From: Girardinichthys multiradiatus
Taxonomy: Eukaryota > Chordata > Actinopteri > Cyprinodontiformes > Goodeidae
Direction of reading: 5' to 3'
DNA length: 64,000 bases
Assembly: GCF_021462225.1 (NCBI RefSeq)
Contig: NC_061817.1
Span: forward strand, 13,507,204 to 13,571,203
How positions within the stretch are numbered: position 1 is the first letter of the stretch; the number at the start of each line of letters is the position of its first letter. Positions 35,427 through 46,786 of this stretch are shown one piece after another. A model generated the notes under the pieces. It saw only the letters and a list, made by a program, of their open reading frames with translations. It ran no database searches and was not told the DNA's origin. The translations under genes and the position numbers were made by a program.

Positions 35427-36165
35427 GCCCCTTTTCCACTGGCTTGATTTGGCCCGACTCGGCTCGCTTCACGAGCATTTCCATTACCGTTGTTTCAGTA
35501 CCGGTACCTACTTTTTTGGTACCTCGTGGTACTGTACGTGATGTGACAAACAGCTGATCACAGATTGGCCATGGGCGCGGCCAGCTGTAAGTCGACCAAC
35601 GTCAAAAAAAACAAAAAACTGGCATTTTCAAACGTGCATTCAAGCGAGTGAGAAACATATGATGGAGTTCGCACAGTTATAAGGAAAAGTCACCCTTTGG
35701 AGCAACGACGAGGTGCAAGCTTTTCTGGCGATCATAGGAGACTGCAATATTCAGTGGCAGCTGAATAAATACCACATATAGGCAACAACTATTAGAAATA
35801 AAATGGGACCCAATTCAAATATTTCCAAGTCTCTTAAAGGGAAAGTGAAATCTTTATTAATAATAATAATAATAATAATGTCAAAATCCTAGTCATCAAA
35901 TCTGATTGTCAATGCAGTCAGCAGATTTAATCCCCAGGCAATATATGTGTTACTTTATGTTTTTGTAACACATTTCGGTCTTTTCTTCTTTACATTGGCT
36001 GTTGGGTGTTTCATTCGCGGTTATGCAGCACGACAAATAATGCTTTAAAGCCGGAGGTGTTCCCTTCAGCTGAGCAAAAGCGGGTCTATGGAAATGCAAC
36101 ACACAACGTGCACAGCCTTGCGGAGCTGTTCTGGGATGGCCAAATCAATTCAGTGGAAAAAGGGC
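35427..36165 (+). mobile_element. Harbinger-like non-autonomous DNA element (739 bp)
   Basis: The ends are imperfect inverted repeats of about 28 bp: GCCCCTTTTCCACTGGCTTG on the left and GCCCTTTTTCCACTGAATTG read from the right. Internal text GTACCGGTACCTACTTTTTT and a short coding remnant EEVQAFLAIIGDC-like (about 35700-35750, Myb/MADF-type region) fit the PIF/Harbinger-type elements common in fish. An (AAT)n tract lies at about 35855-35879. No transposase frame survives. The target duplication is unclear. Confidence 0.55.
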
Positions 36166-36701
36166 TAAATAGTTGTGCTGTATATGTATAGTGTAATAAA
36201 TGGCTTGGGCATCCTATATGAATGATCTTCAAATACAAGGTGAAATACTCCAAACAGTAATCCAGGTGAACCAAGACAAAAGTTTAGATCATCTCCATTT
36301 TATCCTTTGACACTAGTAGTCTGAATAAAGAAATATTTAATTGGTAAAGACAATTTGGAATGAGCTTTTTAGAATTATGCTTAAGCAATACTCAGCTGTC
36401 AAAACCACCATGCAGTTTTATTTTGGCAGGAAAAAGTCATTTAACCTTTGCTTGATTTCCTAAAAGTAGTCATTTAAACTAAACAATGGAGCCCAGATAT
36501 TTCAAAAGAGCCGCCCAGATGAATGTCATCAGCATAGAGACTGTGATTTTAAATTTAATAAGCAGATTAACTCAGTTTTAAAGAAAAGCTTCTTCAAGGT
36601 TAAGGCAGATCACTAAACTTAAGTCAGTGTTAACCGGACCCGACTTGGGAAAAGTAGTTCAGGCCTTCACTACTACCTGACTTGATTACTATAATGCACT
36701 A

Positions 36702-38269
36702 CAGGTCCTTCTCAAAAAATTAGCATATTGTGATAAAGTTCATTATTTTCCATAATGTCATGATGAAAATTTAACATTCATATATTTTAGATTCATTGCA
36801 CACTAACTGAAATATTTCAGGTCTTTTATTGTCTTAATACGGATGATTTTGGCATACAGCTCATGAAAACCCAAAATTCCTATCTCACAAAATTAGCATA
36901 TTTCATCCAACCAATAAAAGAAAAGTGTTTTTAATACAACAAACGTCAACCTTCAAATAATCATGTACAGTTATGCACTCAATACTTGGTCGGGAATCCT
37001 TTTGCAGAATTGACTGCTTCAATGCGGCGTGGCATGGAGGCAATCAGCCTGTGGCACTGCTGAGGTCTTATGGAGGCCCAGGATGCTTCGATAGCGGCCT
37101 TTAGCTCATCCAGAGTGTTGGGTCTTGAGTCTCTCAACGTTCTCTTCACAATATCCCACAGATTCTCTATGGGGTTCAGGTCAGGAGAGTTGGCAGGCCA
37201 ATTGAGCACAGTGATACCATGGTCAGTAAACCATTTACCAGTGGTTTTGGCACTGTGAGCAGGTGCCAGGTCATGCTGAAAAATGAAATCTTCATCTCCA
37301 TAAAGCTTTTCAGCAGATGGAAGCATGAAGTGCTCCAAAATCTCCTGATAGCTAGCTGCATTGACCCTGCCCTTGATAAAACACAGTGGACCAACACCAG
37401 CAGCTGACACGGCACCCCAGACCATCACTGACTGTGGGTACTTGACACTGGACTTCTGGCATTTTGGCATTTCCTTCTCCCCAGTCTTCCTCCAGACTCT
37501 GGCACCTTGATTTCCAAATGACATGCAGAATTTGCTTTCATCCGAAAAAAGTACTTTGGACCACTGAGCAACAGTCCAGTGCTGCTTCTCTGTAGCCCAG
37601 GTCTGGGGAATGCGGCACCTGTAGCCCATTTCCTGCACACGCCTGTGCACGGTGGCTCTGGATGTTTCTACTCCAGACTCAGTCCACTGCTTCCGCAGGT
37701 CCCCCAAGGTCTGGAATCGGCCCTTCTCCACAATCTTCCTCAGGGTCCGGTCACCTCTTCTCGATGTGCAGCGTTTTCTGCCACACTTTTTCCTTCCCAC
37801 AGACTTCCCACTGAGGTGCCTTGATACAGCACTCTGGGAACAGCCTATTCGTTCAGAAATTTCTTTCTGTGTCTTACCCTCTTGGTTGAGGGTGTCAATA
37901 GTGGCCTTCTGGACAGCAGTCAGGTCGGCAGTCTTACCCATGATTGGGGTTTTGAGTGATGAACCAGGCTGGGAGTTTTAAAGGCCTCAGGAATCTTTTG
38001 CAGGTGTTTAGAATTAACTCGTTGATTCAGATGATTAGGTTCATAGCTCGTTTAGAGACCCTTTTAATGATATGCTAATTTTGTGAGATAGGAATTTTGG
38101 GTTTTCATGAGCTGTATGCCAAAATCATCCGTATTAAGACAATAAAAGACCTGAAATATTTCAGTTAGTGTGCAATGAATCTAAAATATATTAATGTTAA
38201 ATTTTCATCATGACATTATGGAAAATAATGAACTTTATCACAATATGCTAATATTTTGAGAAGGACCTG
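36702..38269 (-). mobile_element. Tc1-like 1.6-kb family, copy D (1568 bp)
   Basis: Complete ends, TA flanks (36700-36701, 38270-38271), reverse orientation, inserted in an L2 LINE relic. It is exactly 42 bp shorter than copies A, B and C; all of this is one deletion in the transposase gene, shared with copy E. Confidence 0.95.
36979..37941 (-). CDS. Tc1-like transposase, 320 aa with 14-residue deletion (copy D)
   Basis: Open from ATG 37941 to stop 36979. It lacks the 14 residues [14 protein letters not shown] between the DNA-binding and catalytic regions (CRIPQ joins directly to TWATEK), an in-frame loss of 42 bases. The DD34E triad and both helix-turn-helix parts remain. The lost segment is a basic part of the interdomain linker, so DNA binding or nuclear import may be altered. 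The end reads [13 protein letters not shown]. Whether the protein works is unknown. Confidence 0.9.
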   Translation of the reverse strand: MGKTADLTAVQKATIDTLNQEGKTQKEISERIGCSQSAVSRHLSGKSVGRKKCGRKRCTSRRGDRTLRKIVEKGRFQTLGDLRKQWTESGVETSRATVHRRVQEMGYRCRIPQTWATEKQHWTVAQWSKVLFSDESKFCMSFGNQGARVWRKTGEKEMPKCQKSSVKYPQSVMVWGAVSAAGVGPLCFIKGRVNAASYQEILEHFMLPSAEKLYGDEDFIFQHDLAPAHSAKTTGKWFTDHGITVLNWPANSPDLNPIENLWDIVKRTLRDSRPNTLDELKAAIEASWASIRPQQCHRLIASMPRRIEAVNSAKGFPTKY

Positions 38270-39035
38270 TATATGTTGGGGTCCTGTGAGGTCTCCTTCT
38301 ACCATCTTCAGCTTGTCCTGAATGCTGCTGTTCAGATTTTAAATTCGTAGGTTTGAACACATTTCACCAGTTTTCACTCCTTTCACTTGGTCTCTGTGGG
38401 TCACAATAGATTTAAAAATTCTCCTGTTGACCTATAAATGCCTTAATGGCATTGCATCCATATATTTCTCAGACCTACTTCAACCTGACGTTTTTCCTTT
38501 GATATGGAGATCTGATCAGCTGCAATTGGTTGTTCCGATAACTAGGCGGAAGCTTAGAGGAGATCGGGCTTTTTCAGTTGTAGCTCCTAAACTATGGAAC
38601 AATCTCTCCTCCAACATTAGACTTCTTCACTTCATTTTAAAATCTTTAAAAAACGAATTTGTAATCTGTCGTTTAACCCATTGTGAGTTGTCTTAGTATT
38701 TTATTGTTCTGTTTTTCTAATTTTATTTTGTTTATTCTTTTAGTCTCTGCCTTTGCCTTCTATTGTTCAGCACTTTGGCAACAACCGGTCGTCTTTAAAT
38801 GTGCTTTATAAATAAAATCTGACTTTACTGGAGATATATCGTTATGTCGCCTAATGTTTCCCAGTGGGTAAACAATGAAAAGAATAGGGCCCAGAACAAA
38901 GCCCTGAGCCCCCACAAGACAAATAACCATCTTAAAAAAAAAAATCAAGAGTGGGCTGGAAAGAATTCATATTTGGTCTAGATTCACCGACAGGTTGATC
39001 AAATTTCTAATGTTTGATTCATTTCATTCTACATA

Positions 39036-40603
39036 CAGGTCCTTCTCAAAATATTAGCATATTGTGATAAAGTTCATTATTTTCCATAATGTCATGATGA
39101 AAATTTAACATTCATATATTTTAGATTCATTGCACACTAACTGAAATATTTCAGGTCTTTTATTGTCTTAATACGGATGATTTTGGCATACAGCTCATGA
39201 AAACCCAAAATTCCTATCTCACAAAATTAGCATATTATTAAAAGGGTCTCTAAACGAGCTATGAACCTAATCATCTGAATCAACAAGTTAACTCTAAACA
39301 CCTGCAAAAGATTCCTGAGGCCTTTAAAACTCCCAGCCTGGTTCATCACTCAAAACCCCAATCATGGGTAAGACTGCCGACCTGACTGCTGTCCAGAAGG
39401 CCACTATTGACACCCTCAAGCAAGAGGGTAAGACACAGAAAGAAATTTCTGAACGAATAGGCTGTTCCCAGAGTGCTGTATCAAGGCACCTCAGTGGGAA
39501 GTCTGTGGGAAGGAAAAAGTGTGGCAGAAAACGCTGCACAACGAGAAGAGGTGACCGGACCCTGAGGAAGATTGTGGAGAAGGGCCGATTCCAGACCTTG
39601 GGGGACCTGCGGAAGCGGTGGACTGAGTCTGGAGTAGAAACATCCAGAGCCACCGTGCACAGGCGTGTGCAGGAAATGGGCTACAGGTGCCACATTCCCC
39701 AGACCTGGGCTACAGAGAAGAAGCACTGGACTGTTGCTCAGTGGTCCAAAGTACTTTTTACGGATGAAAGCAAATTCTGCATGTCATTCGGAAATCAAGG
39801 TGCCAGAGTCTGGAGGAAGACTGGGGAGAAGGAAATGCCAAAATGCCAGAAGTCCAGTGTCAAGTACCCACAGTCAGTGATGGTCTGGGGTGCCGTGTCA
39901 GCTGCTGGTGTTGGTCCACTGTGTTTTATCAAGGGCAGGGTCAATGCAGCTAGCTATCAGGAGATTTTGGAGCACTTCATGCTTCCATCTGCTGAAAAGC
40001 TTTATGGAGATGAAGATTTCATTTTTCAGCACGACCTGGCACCTGCTCACATTGCCAAAACCACTGGTAAATGGTTTACTGACCATGGTATCACTGTGCT
40101 CAATTGGCCTGCCAACTCTCCTGACATGAACCCCATAGAGAATCTGTGGGATATTGTGAAGAGAACGTTGAGAGACTCAAGACCCAACACTCTGGATGAG
40201 CTAAAGGCCGCTATCGAAGCATCCTGGGCCTCCATAAGACCTCAGCAGTGCCACAGGCTGATTGCCTCCATGCCACGCCGCATTGAAGCAGTAATTTCTG
40301 CCAAAGGATTCCCGACCAAGTATTGAGTGCATAACTGTACATGATTATTTGAAGGTTGACGTTTTTTGTATTAAAAACACTTTTCTTTTATTGGTCGGAT
40401 GAAATATGCTAATTTTGTGAGATAGGAATTTTGGGTTTTCATGAGCTGTATGCCAAAATCATCCGTATTAAGACAATAAAAGACCTGAAATATTTCTGTT
40501 AGTGTGCAATGAATCTAAAATATATGAATGTTAAATTTTCATCATTACATTATAGAAAATAATGAACTTTATCACAATATGCTAATTTTTTGAGAAGGAC
40601 CTG
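39036..40603 (+). mobile_element. Tc1-like 1.6-kb family, copy E (1568 bp)
   Basis: Complete ends with TA flanks (39034-39035, 40604-40605). It is the same length as copy D and lies 766 bp from it in opposite orientation, so the two transposase genes point away from each other. Confidence 0.95.
39364..40326 (+). CDS. Tc1-like transposase, 320 aa with 14-residue deletion (copy E)
   Basis: Open from ATG 39364 to the stop at 40326. It has the same 42-base deletion as copy D at the same bases (CHIPQ joins TWATEK). The catalytic triad is present (TDESK, QHDLAPAH, PIENLW). Private changes include LFTDESK for LFSDESK, APAHIAK for APAHSAK and SPDMNPIE for SPDLNPIE, so E is not a direct copy of D as it stands today. 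Confidence 0.9.
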   Translation: MGKTADLTAVQKATIDTLKQEGKTQKEISERIGCSQSAVSRHLSGKSVGRKKCGRKRCTTRRGDRTLRKIVEKGRFQTLGDLRKRWTESGVETSRATVHRRVQEMGYRCHIPQTWATEKKHWTVAQWSKVLFTDESKFCMSFGNQGARVWRKTGEKEMPKCQKSSVKYPQSVMVWGAVSAAGVGPLCFIKGRVNAASYQEILEHFMLPSAEKLYGDEDFIFQHDLAPAHIAKTTGKWFTDHGITVLNWPANSPDMNPIENLWDIVKRTLRDSRPNTLDELKAAIEASWASIRPQQCHRLIASMPRRIEAVISAKGFPTKY

Positions 40604-41254
40604 TACAACTTATTTAATATCTTCAATGTAATGCATTTGATCATAGAATAATGTCAGAGAAACATGAGCTTCCACTATTAATTTAAGCGCTTTCAGCCAC
40701 AGTAAAAACAGACTGTATTTGCCTGCAGCATCCTTCTGTTGGTCTAGTTAAAGCAAATGTGTTCTTCCTGTGATTTTTACATTTCAGTGGAATACAGTCT
40801 TATTTAAAATAACATTAGTAAAGAAATTTTGCAGGATCTTTGTAGTTAAAAGCTAAAGCTATATTTTATCTCTCTTAGAGCTTACCTTTGTTGCAGCTCA
40901 ATCCACAATCACCATAAACAGTTGAGCAGAGTTCTGTATTGCATAAAAAGTAAACCTGATGGAAAAAAAAGGTTTCAACATTATGAACATTTTATGGTGC
41001 TTCACCAAAATCTAAGTGCAACCCAATCTAAGACCCTCTTCACAGCACAGAAAGATTTCGCCAAACTCTCCATAACCTAAACACTTTACATTGATTTGAT
41101 CACAGTAAATTTGGAAAATGATAGCATAACATCTTCATTATATCACTTCAGGAGCAGGATTTTTGTGAACTTTCTGGGGCCTGAGGAAAAGGAACCGCCA
41201 TTATTTTCCAGTAGCAGCATTAGAGGATACAAGATGTTTACAGAATGTTGCGTG
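40604..41254. other. Spacer, nothing recognised
   Basis: AT-rich sequence with no coding signal up to the truncated DIRS element. Confidence 0.4.
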
Positions 41255-44170
41255 CAGCTAAGCTTGCAAAACAAGACACCATGGGGTGCTGTGACACAAA
41301 CTCCGAAGCAGCAGGAACCACAGTCACGCTGGCCATAACGGAGCCACCGGCAACAACCTGTGGCCCTCTCCGAGAACCCTCCGTAGAGTAGGCCAAATCA
41401 GTGAGAGGGGCGGAAAAGCGTATAGGAGAACCCGAGGCCAGGGATGAGTTAGCGGGTCCTGGCCCAATGCGTCTGACGCCCCTGTTAGGGAATACCACAG
41501 GGGGCAATGAGTTGACTCCTCCATGGCGAACAGATCCACCTCTGCCTGACCAAAGCGGCCCCACCACATCGCAGTGAAGGGACCACTCTCCCAGAGCAGG
41601 GGCCTAGCAAGAGAGAGAGTCCGCAACCTGATTGCGCTCCCCCAGTAAATACAACACTCATAGGGTGGACAGATGACGAGAGGCCCACTCCAGAAGATCC
41701 CTGGACACCTTTAGAAGGCCCGCTGGTCTGGTACCTCCCTGATGGTTGATGTGGTTAACAACAGAGGTGTTTGTTCGAACTAGCACATGCCATCCCTCTA
41801 GGTGGAGCAGAAGGTGCCCGAGGGCAATGTGTACAGCACATTTATGTGTTCGGAGCACTCCCGCGCTGATGCCAGGGACCCTGGACCGGTCTGTGTTGCC
41901 ACACAGTGCCCCAGCCCGTGGGGCTGGCATCTGTTGTGACCACCTCCCTGCGACAAACCACTAACCCCATAGGAACGCCCTTGGACAAGTCCCGTCTCGC
42001 CATGGAGATAGGGCATGAGGATCTATTGACGTAAACCAGTCTCCCTTCGCAACAGCCTGAAGAACTTCCGACGTTGTAAGCATGTGGAAGGGAAGCACCC
42101 TCAGGAACTGATTGAGTCCTCTGAGATCTAAACTGGGTCGAAAACCACCTGTTTTCTTTGGCACAATAAAGTAAATCGAATAGTAGCCCCTGCGTTGCCG
42201 CAGAATGTCTACAGCCTCGATTGCACTCTTGGTCAGGAGGGCGGAAAACTCCTGGTCCAGTGCTTGGGATTTCACCGGGTCGGCAATAACAGTCATTTTG
42301 ACCCGGCGTGAAAAGGGGGGCCGCCGTCGGAACTGTAGCCTGTAACCGTGGGTCAAAGTGGCAACCACCCACGGATCCAAAGTATGAGCAGCCCTTAAAC
42401 TAAGCTGCTGATGAGAAAAATGTCCGTCGGCTGGCATCTTCGATACCCACTGTCCCAGGGAGCCCTGGGGGGGTAGGCGACCAGGATCCCAGCTCTGTCT
42501 AACTGGGTGGCAGACTGGCTGATGAAAGTCCCTGCTGGGTCTCTGCTGCACCTCTCGGGGGTAGAAACCCCCGGATCTATCGCCATGCCGAGGTGGTAGC
42601 TGAGCACTGGGGCTAACAGAAGGATGGCTCGAGCGCTGAGGAGGAGGCATACTCCTGCGGAGGCCAGAAAGCTGCTGGCCAGTGTGGTGCACCTCAGCAG
42701 TTCGCTCCAGTGCCTCCACAGCTGCTGATCCGGACAGCTCCCCCAGCACGATTGAGACACCCCTGAGCGTCCGACAGCATGCTTCGGTCAGAGGAGACTG
42801 TGCCAGGCAGACCTGTTGACGAGCTTAGATGAGAAAAGACATGACACGGCAGAGCTCTCTGGTCATCAGCGAAAAGGCCTGCAATGCTGCGTCACTAAAC
42901 CCAATTGCACCACCAGTGTCCTGAAGGGATACAGAGAGGGAAAACATGAGATGTGCCATGGAATTGGCAAGGCAGCCAGCACGCACACCTGCATTGTATG
43001 CTTTACACAGGAGGTCATTGGTAACCCAACATTGAGTATGTTGGCATCGGACATCAGGACCCAGGGCTTCATCTGGTGATACGATTAGTGAAGCAACAGC
43101 AGGTTCACTGACTCGTGCATGGCAGCAAACACTCGGCCATCTTTGGAGAGACGTGACAACGCCCAACAGGCGTGCAACTCCCTCATATACTCCTCTGACA
43201 GAGGGACAGAAAAGGGAGTAGGAGCCTGTCCGTGCCTGAAAAAGGCACTTCCGGAGGCAGACTCCTCTCCTAGCAGGAGTTCCAGCTGCAGCTGCCTCAA
43301 GGCCATACACATGACCTTCTGCATAGAGCCGTCACTGGGCTCACCAACCGCACTTTGAAGTGAAATGAGCCAGTCTCAGAGGCTTGGGAGGACTGCGCCG
43401 CCTCCTCATCTCTAAATTGAGAAACCGACGTGGCCTGAGACAAAACATCCTCCTCCGCAGACAAATCAGGCATGGGTGGAGAAGAGAGCCCAGCAGTTGG
43501 AAGTGAGGCATCAGAATGACATGTTTGCAACAAGGACTTCATCTCTGCCAACTCCGTCGACAACTGCTCAACCCTTGTGGCCAGGCCCTGGTCAGACTTG
43601 GCCCGCTTCCTCCTAGAGAGGGCAAAGATACGGTGGTCTTACCACGGCGCTTTGAACGCCTGAGGGGGGCCACCTGCCCAGAGGGCGGGAGGTCAGCATC
43701 ATCCTGAGGGCACCACTGGGCCAACTGAGCCACCCTCAATGCATGGGGCATGAAACTACAGTTCATGCAGGGGTTCTCAGACAGCCCCTCCACCAGGTGA
43801 TCACGCCCAAGGCAGGTAGGGCACAGATCATGGCCATCGTCTGCCTGAAGCGCAGCCCCACAATCCATGCAGCAGTGGGAGGCATCCATGTCGACGATTG
43901 AAAACAACACTCATCCCCAATTCAGATGGGAATATAAATAAGCTAAAATCGGGAGAGGGGGCACCAACGCTGCCGTCACCGACAAACAGCAAACTTAGCT
44001 GCAGAAATCCTTCACCAAGATTAACCTGTTGCAGCCAAAGGAGGGCGAAAATACTGCAACTCCAGCCAGCAAGCGACAGGGCGTCCAGGCAACGTGGAAG
44101 CAAAAGCTCATGCGAACAGCACAGCACAGAAGAAGAAATAAGGAACAGAGCCTCGGATGACTTAGACATA

Positions 44171-45778
44171 CAGGTCCTTCTCAAAATATTAGCATATTGT
44201 GATAAAGTTCATTATTTTCCATAATGTCATGATGAAAATTTAACATTCATATATTTTAGATTCATTGCACACTAACTGAAATATTTCAGGTCTTTTATTG
44301 TCTTAATACGGATGATTTTGGCATACAGCTCATGAAAACCCAAAATTCCTATCTCACAAAATTAGCATATCATTAAAAGGGTCTCTAAACGAGCTATGAA
44401 CCTAATCATCTGAATCAACGAGTTAACTCTAAACACCTGCAAAAAGATTCCTGAGGCCTTTAAAACTCCCAGCCTGGTTCATCACTCAAAACCTCAATCA
44501 TGGGTAAGACTGCCGACCTGACTGCTGTCCAGAAGGCCACTATTGACACCCTCAAGCAAGAGGGTAAGACACAGAAAGAAATTTCTGAACGAATAGGCTG
44601 TTCCCAGAGTGCTGTATCAAGGCACCTCAGTGGGAAGACTGTGGGAAGGAAAAAGTGTGGCAGAAAATGCTGCACAACGAGAAGAGGTGACCGGACCCTG
44701 AGGAAGATTGTGGAGAAGGGCCGATTCCAGACCTTGGGGGACCTGCGGAAGCAGTGGACTGAGTCTGGACTAGAAACATCCAGAGCCACCGTGCACAGGC
44801 GTGTGCAGGAAATGGGCGACAGGTGCCGCATTCCCCAGGTCAAGCCACTTTTGAACCAAACAGCGGCAGAAGCGCCTGACCTGGGCTACAGAGAAGCAGC
44901 ACTGGACTGTTGCTCAGTGGTCCAAAGTACTTTTTCAGATGAAAGCAAATTCTGCATGTCATTCGGAAATCAAGGTGCCAGAGTCTGGAGGAAGACTGGG
45001 GAGAAGGAAATGCCAAAATGCCAGAAGTCCAGTGTCAAGTACCCACAGTCAGTGATGGTCTGGGGTGCCGTGTCAGCTGCTGGTGTTGGTCCACTGTGTT
45101 TTATCAAGGGCAGGGTCAATGCAGCTAGCTATCAGGAGATTTTGGAGCACTTCATGCTTCCATCTGCTGAAAAGCTTTATGGAGATGAAGATTTCATTTT
45201 TCAGCACGACCTGGCACCTGTTCACAGTGCCAAAACCACTGGTAAATGGTTTACTGACCATGGTATCACTGTGCTCAATTGGCCTGCCAACTCTCCTGAC
45301 CTGAACCCCATAGAGAATCTGTGGGATATTGTGAAGAGAACGTTGAGAGACTCAAGACCCAACACTCTGGATGAGCTAAAGGCCGCTATCGAAGCATCCT
45401 GGGCCTCCATAAGACCTCAGCAGTACCACAGGCTGATTGCCTCCATGCCACGCCACATTGAAGCAGTCATTTCTGCCAAAGGATTCCCAACCAAGTATTG
45501 AGTGCATAACTGTACATGATTATTTGAAGGTTGACGTTTTTTGTATTAAAAACACTTTTCTTTTATTGGTCGGATGAAATATGCTAATTTTGTGAGATAG
45601 AAATTTTGGGTTTTCATGAGCTGTATGCCAAAATCATCCGTATTAAGACAATAAAAGACCTGAAATATTTCAGTTAGTGTGCAATTAATCTAAAATATAT
45701 GAATGTTAAATTTTCATCATGACATTATGGAAAATAATGAACTTTATCACAATATGCTAATATTTTGAGAAGGACCTG
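44171..45778 (+). mobile_element. Tc1-like 1.6-kb family, copy F (1608 bp)
   Basis: Complete ends and TA flanks (44169-44170, 45779-45780), inserted in the 5' part of the DIRS element. The length differs from copy A by -2 and -1 in the coding region and +1 in the leader (CTGCAAAAAGATTCC, just before the gene). Confidence 0.95.
44500..45501 (+). pseudogene. Tc1-like transposase with two compensating frameshifts (copy F)
   Basis: The frame is open for 333 residues but is not normal. A 2-base loss after LLNQ (about 44858) and a 1-base loss in the T run before TCAGATGAAAGC (about 44932) together restore frame. Between them about 28 residues are scrambled ([18 protein letters not shown] and on). 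The replaced part is the start of the catalytic fold just before the first aspartate (SDESK), so the enzyme is probably dead although no stop is present. Other changes: GKTVGRK, MGDRCRIP, PRHIEAV. Confidence 0.88.
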
Positions 45779-46525
45779 TATATAGCCTCTGTGGTCATCC
45801 GGTGTGTCAAAGGTATGACTGTTGGTATAATTACTCGAACTGCGCATGCACAAAGGGAACATTTAGTGCTTGCAGCACCACCCTCTGGCTGTCAGTAGGG
45901 ATGAAATAGAGCTTACTGCAAACTGACTGTTTTCAGCCTGACGAAGTTGTTGACTGAGCATGAGGTTAGCGAGGACAATCCTGCTTCAAAACCTTCCACA
46001 CCCTACGCAGGTATGTGCATGAGGTGTACCTAACCAGAGATGCACCAATTAGAAAGTTCTAATATCTCTTCCACTATAAAGAAAAATGCTCTTCTGCTTT
46101 TTTGCATAAATTTAAAAAGGGTAAACATCTCGAGTGTATTTTTGTTTGTAAAATAATATCTAGGTTTTTCTCCAAAGAGGTCCAAAGTGATGGAACTTTC
46201 TCTGCATCACAGAAAAACTACAAAAACTGATATTCTCTAGGATCTGCTACAGATGTAATAAAACCAAGATTAAAACACATTGCACCAAAATGTATGCAGC
46301 TTAAAAGGTCTATGTCACCAGATTATTCACTTTTTTCCCCTTCAGGGTCATGTCAAAATTAACAGCTGCAGTTACCTTAGCTTTAAAACAGGAAAAAGAT
46401 CAGATTTTCTTTTAGACAGTTCAGTCAACTGTCTTGCTTTAACACCTTAGCATTTAACAGGATTAGTTTTAACCAAAACAGTTTTTCTACAAGTCTCTTG
46501 CAACTTTTCTTCTTCCTTTGACACC

Positions 46526-46702
46526 TCAGACACTGAATGTAGCCCACTTTAGTCTTCTTCCCTCAGTAACAACTTGTGAACTAAAGAGTTGTTCTGAGTG
46601 CGACCCGGAAGCTTGCAGGTATGGCTCTTTTACCGATGCTCCCTGCCACTCTTCCTTCTGGATGCATGTATGCCACCACAAAGAAACATGACCTTCAACT
46701 TT
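46526..46702 (-). CDS. Tentative terminal exon of the ZP gene
   Basis: After an AACCAG acceptor (46708-46703) a phase-0 frame is open for 58 codons to TGA (46528-46526). It starts KVEGHVSLWWHTCIQKEEW. Phase and position fit the donor at 46787, but I see no firm match to the ZP C-terminal part, so this could be chance. Confidence 0.3.
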   Translation of the reverse strand, partial: KVEGHVSLWWHTCIQKEEWQGASVKEPYLQASGSHSEQLFSSQVVTEGRRLKWATFSV

Positions 46703-46786
46703 CTGGTTGACTTCTCACTTTGTGACGTAGTCTTATTCTGGTGTGGATGAGCCCCACAAGAAGAACGGCTTGTATGTTGCTCATAC

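Larger units (their letters stand above)
36480..38830 (+). pseudogene. L2-type LINE 3' fragment, split by Tc1 copy D
   Basis: Before copy D (36480-36699) the decayed text reads CDFKFNKQINSVLKKSFF and LGKVVQAFTTT-LDYYNAL. After it (38272 on) come LQLVLNAAVQIL, then an open stretch 38427-38693 with TYKCLNGIASIYFSDLL and GDRAFSVVAPKLWNNL. This is the C-terminal end of an L2-clade reverse transcriptase ORF. A 3' end with GTGCTTTATAAATAAAATCTG (about 38800-38820) matches L2 tails. The copy is 5'-truncated and carries stops. Confidence 0.8.
41255..45960 (-). pseudogene. Defective DIRS-type retroelement, split by Tc1 copy F
   Basis: Read on the - strand. An upstream region (about 45960-45780) leads, after copy F, into a gag-like frame with CGAALQADDGHDLCPTC and CMNCSFMPHALRVAQLA (43910-43539). 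Next comes a reverse transcriptase start (YFIVPKKTGGFRPSLDLRGL, FHMLTTSEVLQAVAKGDWF, about 42200-42010), then RNase H (TTDASPTGWGTVW, about 41940) and a connecting region (AEVDLFAMEES, SLTGASDALGQD). After FTSIDP the text jumps straight to SPWRDGT, so the RT catalytic core is deleted. The tyrosine recombinase gene is missing because the copy ends at about 41255. Frames are also shifted. Dead element. Confidence 0.8.

Noticed and set aside
37590..37610. The 42-bp gap in copies D and E as a removed intron
   Set aside because: The missing bases begin GT but end TG, not AG, and the other five copies encode the segment in frame (in copy F apart from its indels) as conserved protein. A plain deletion fits better.
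41746..43358. Several + strand frames opposite the DIRS element
   Set aside because: They are shadows of the GC-rich gag and RT coding on the - strand.
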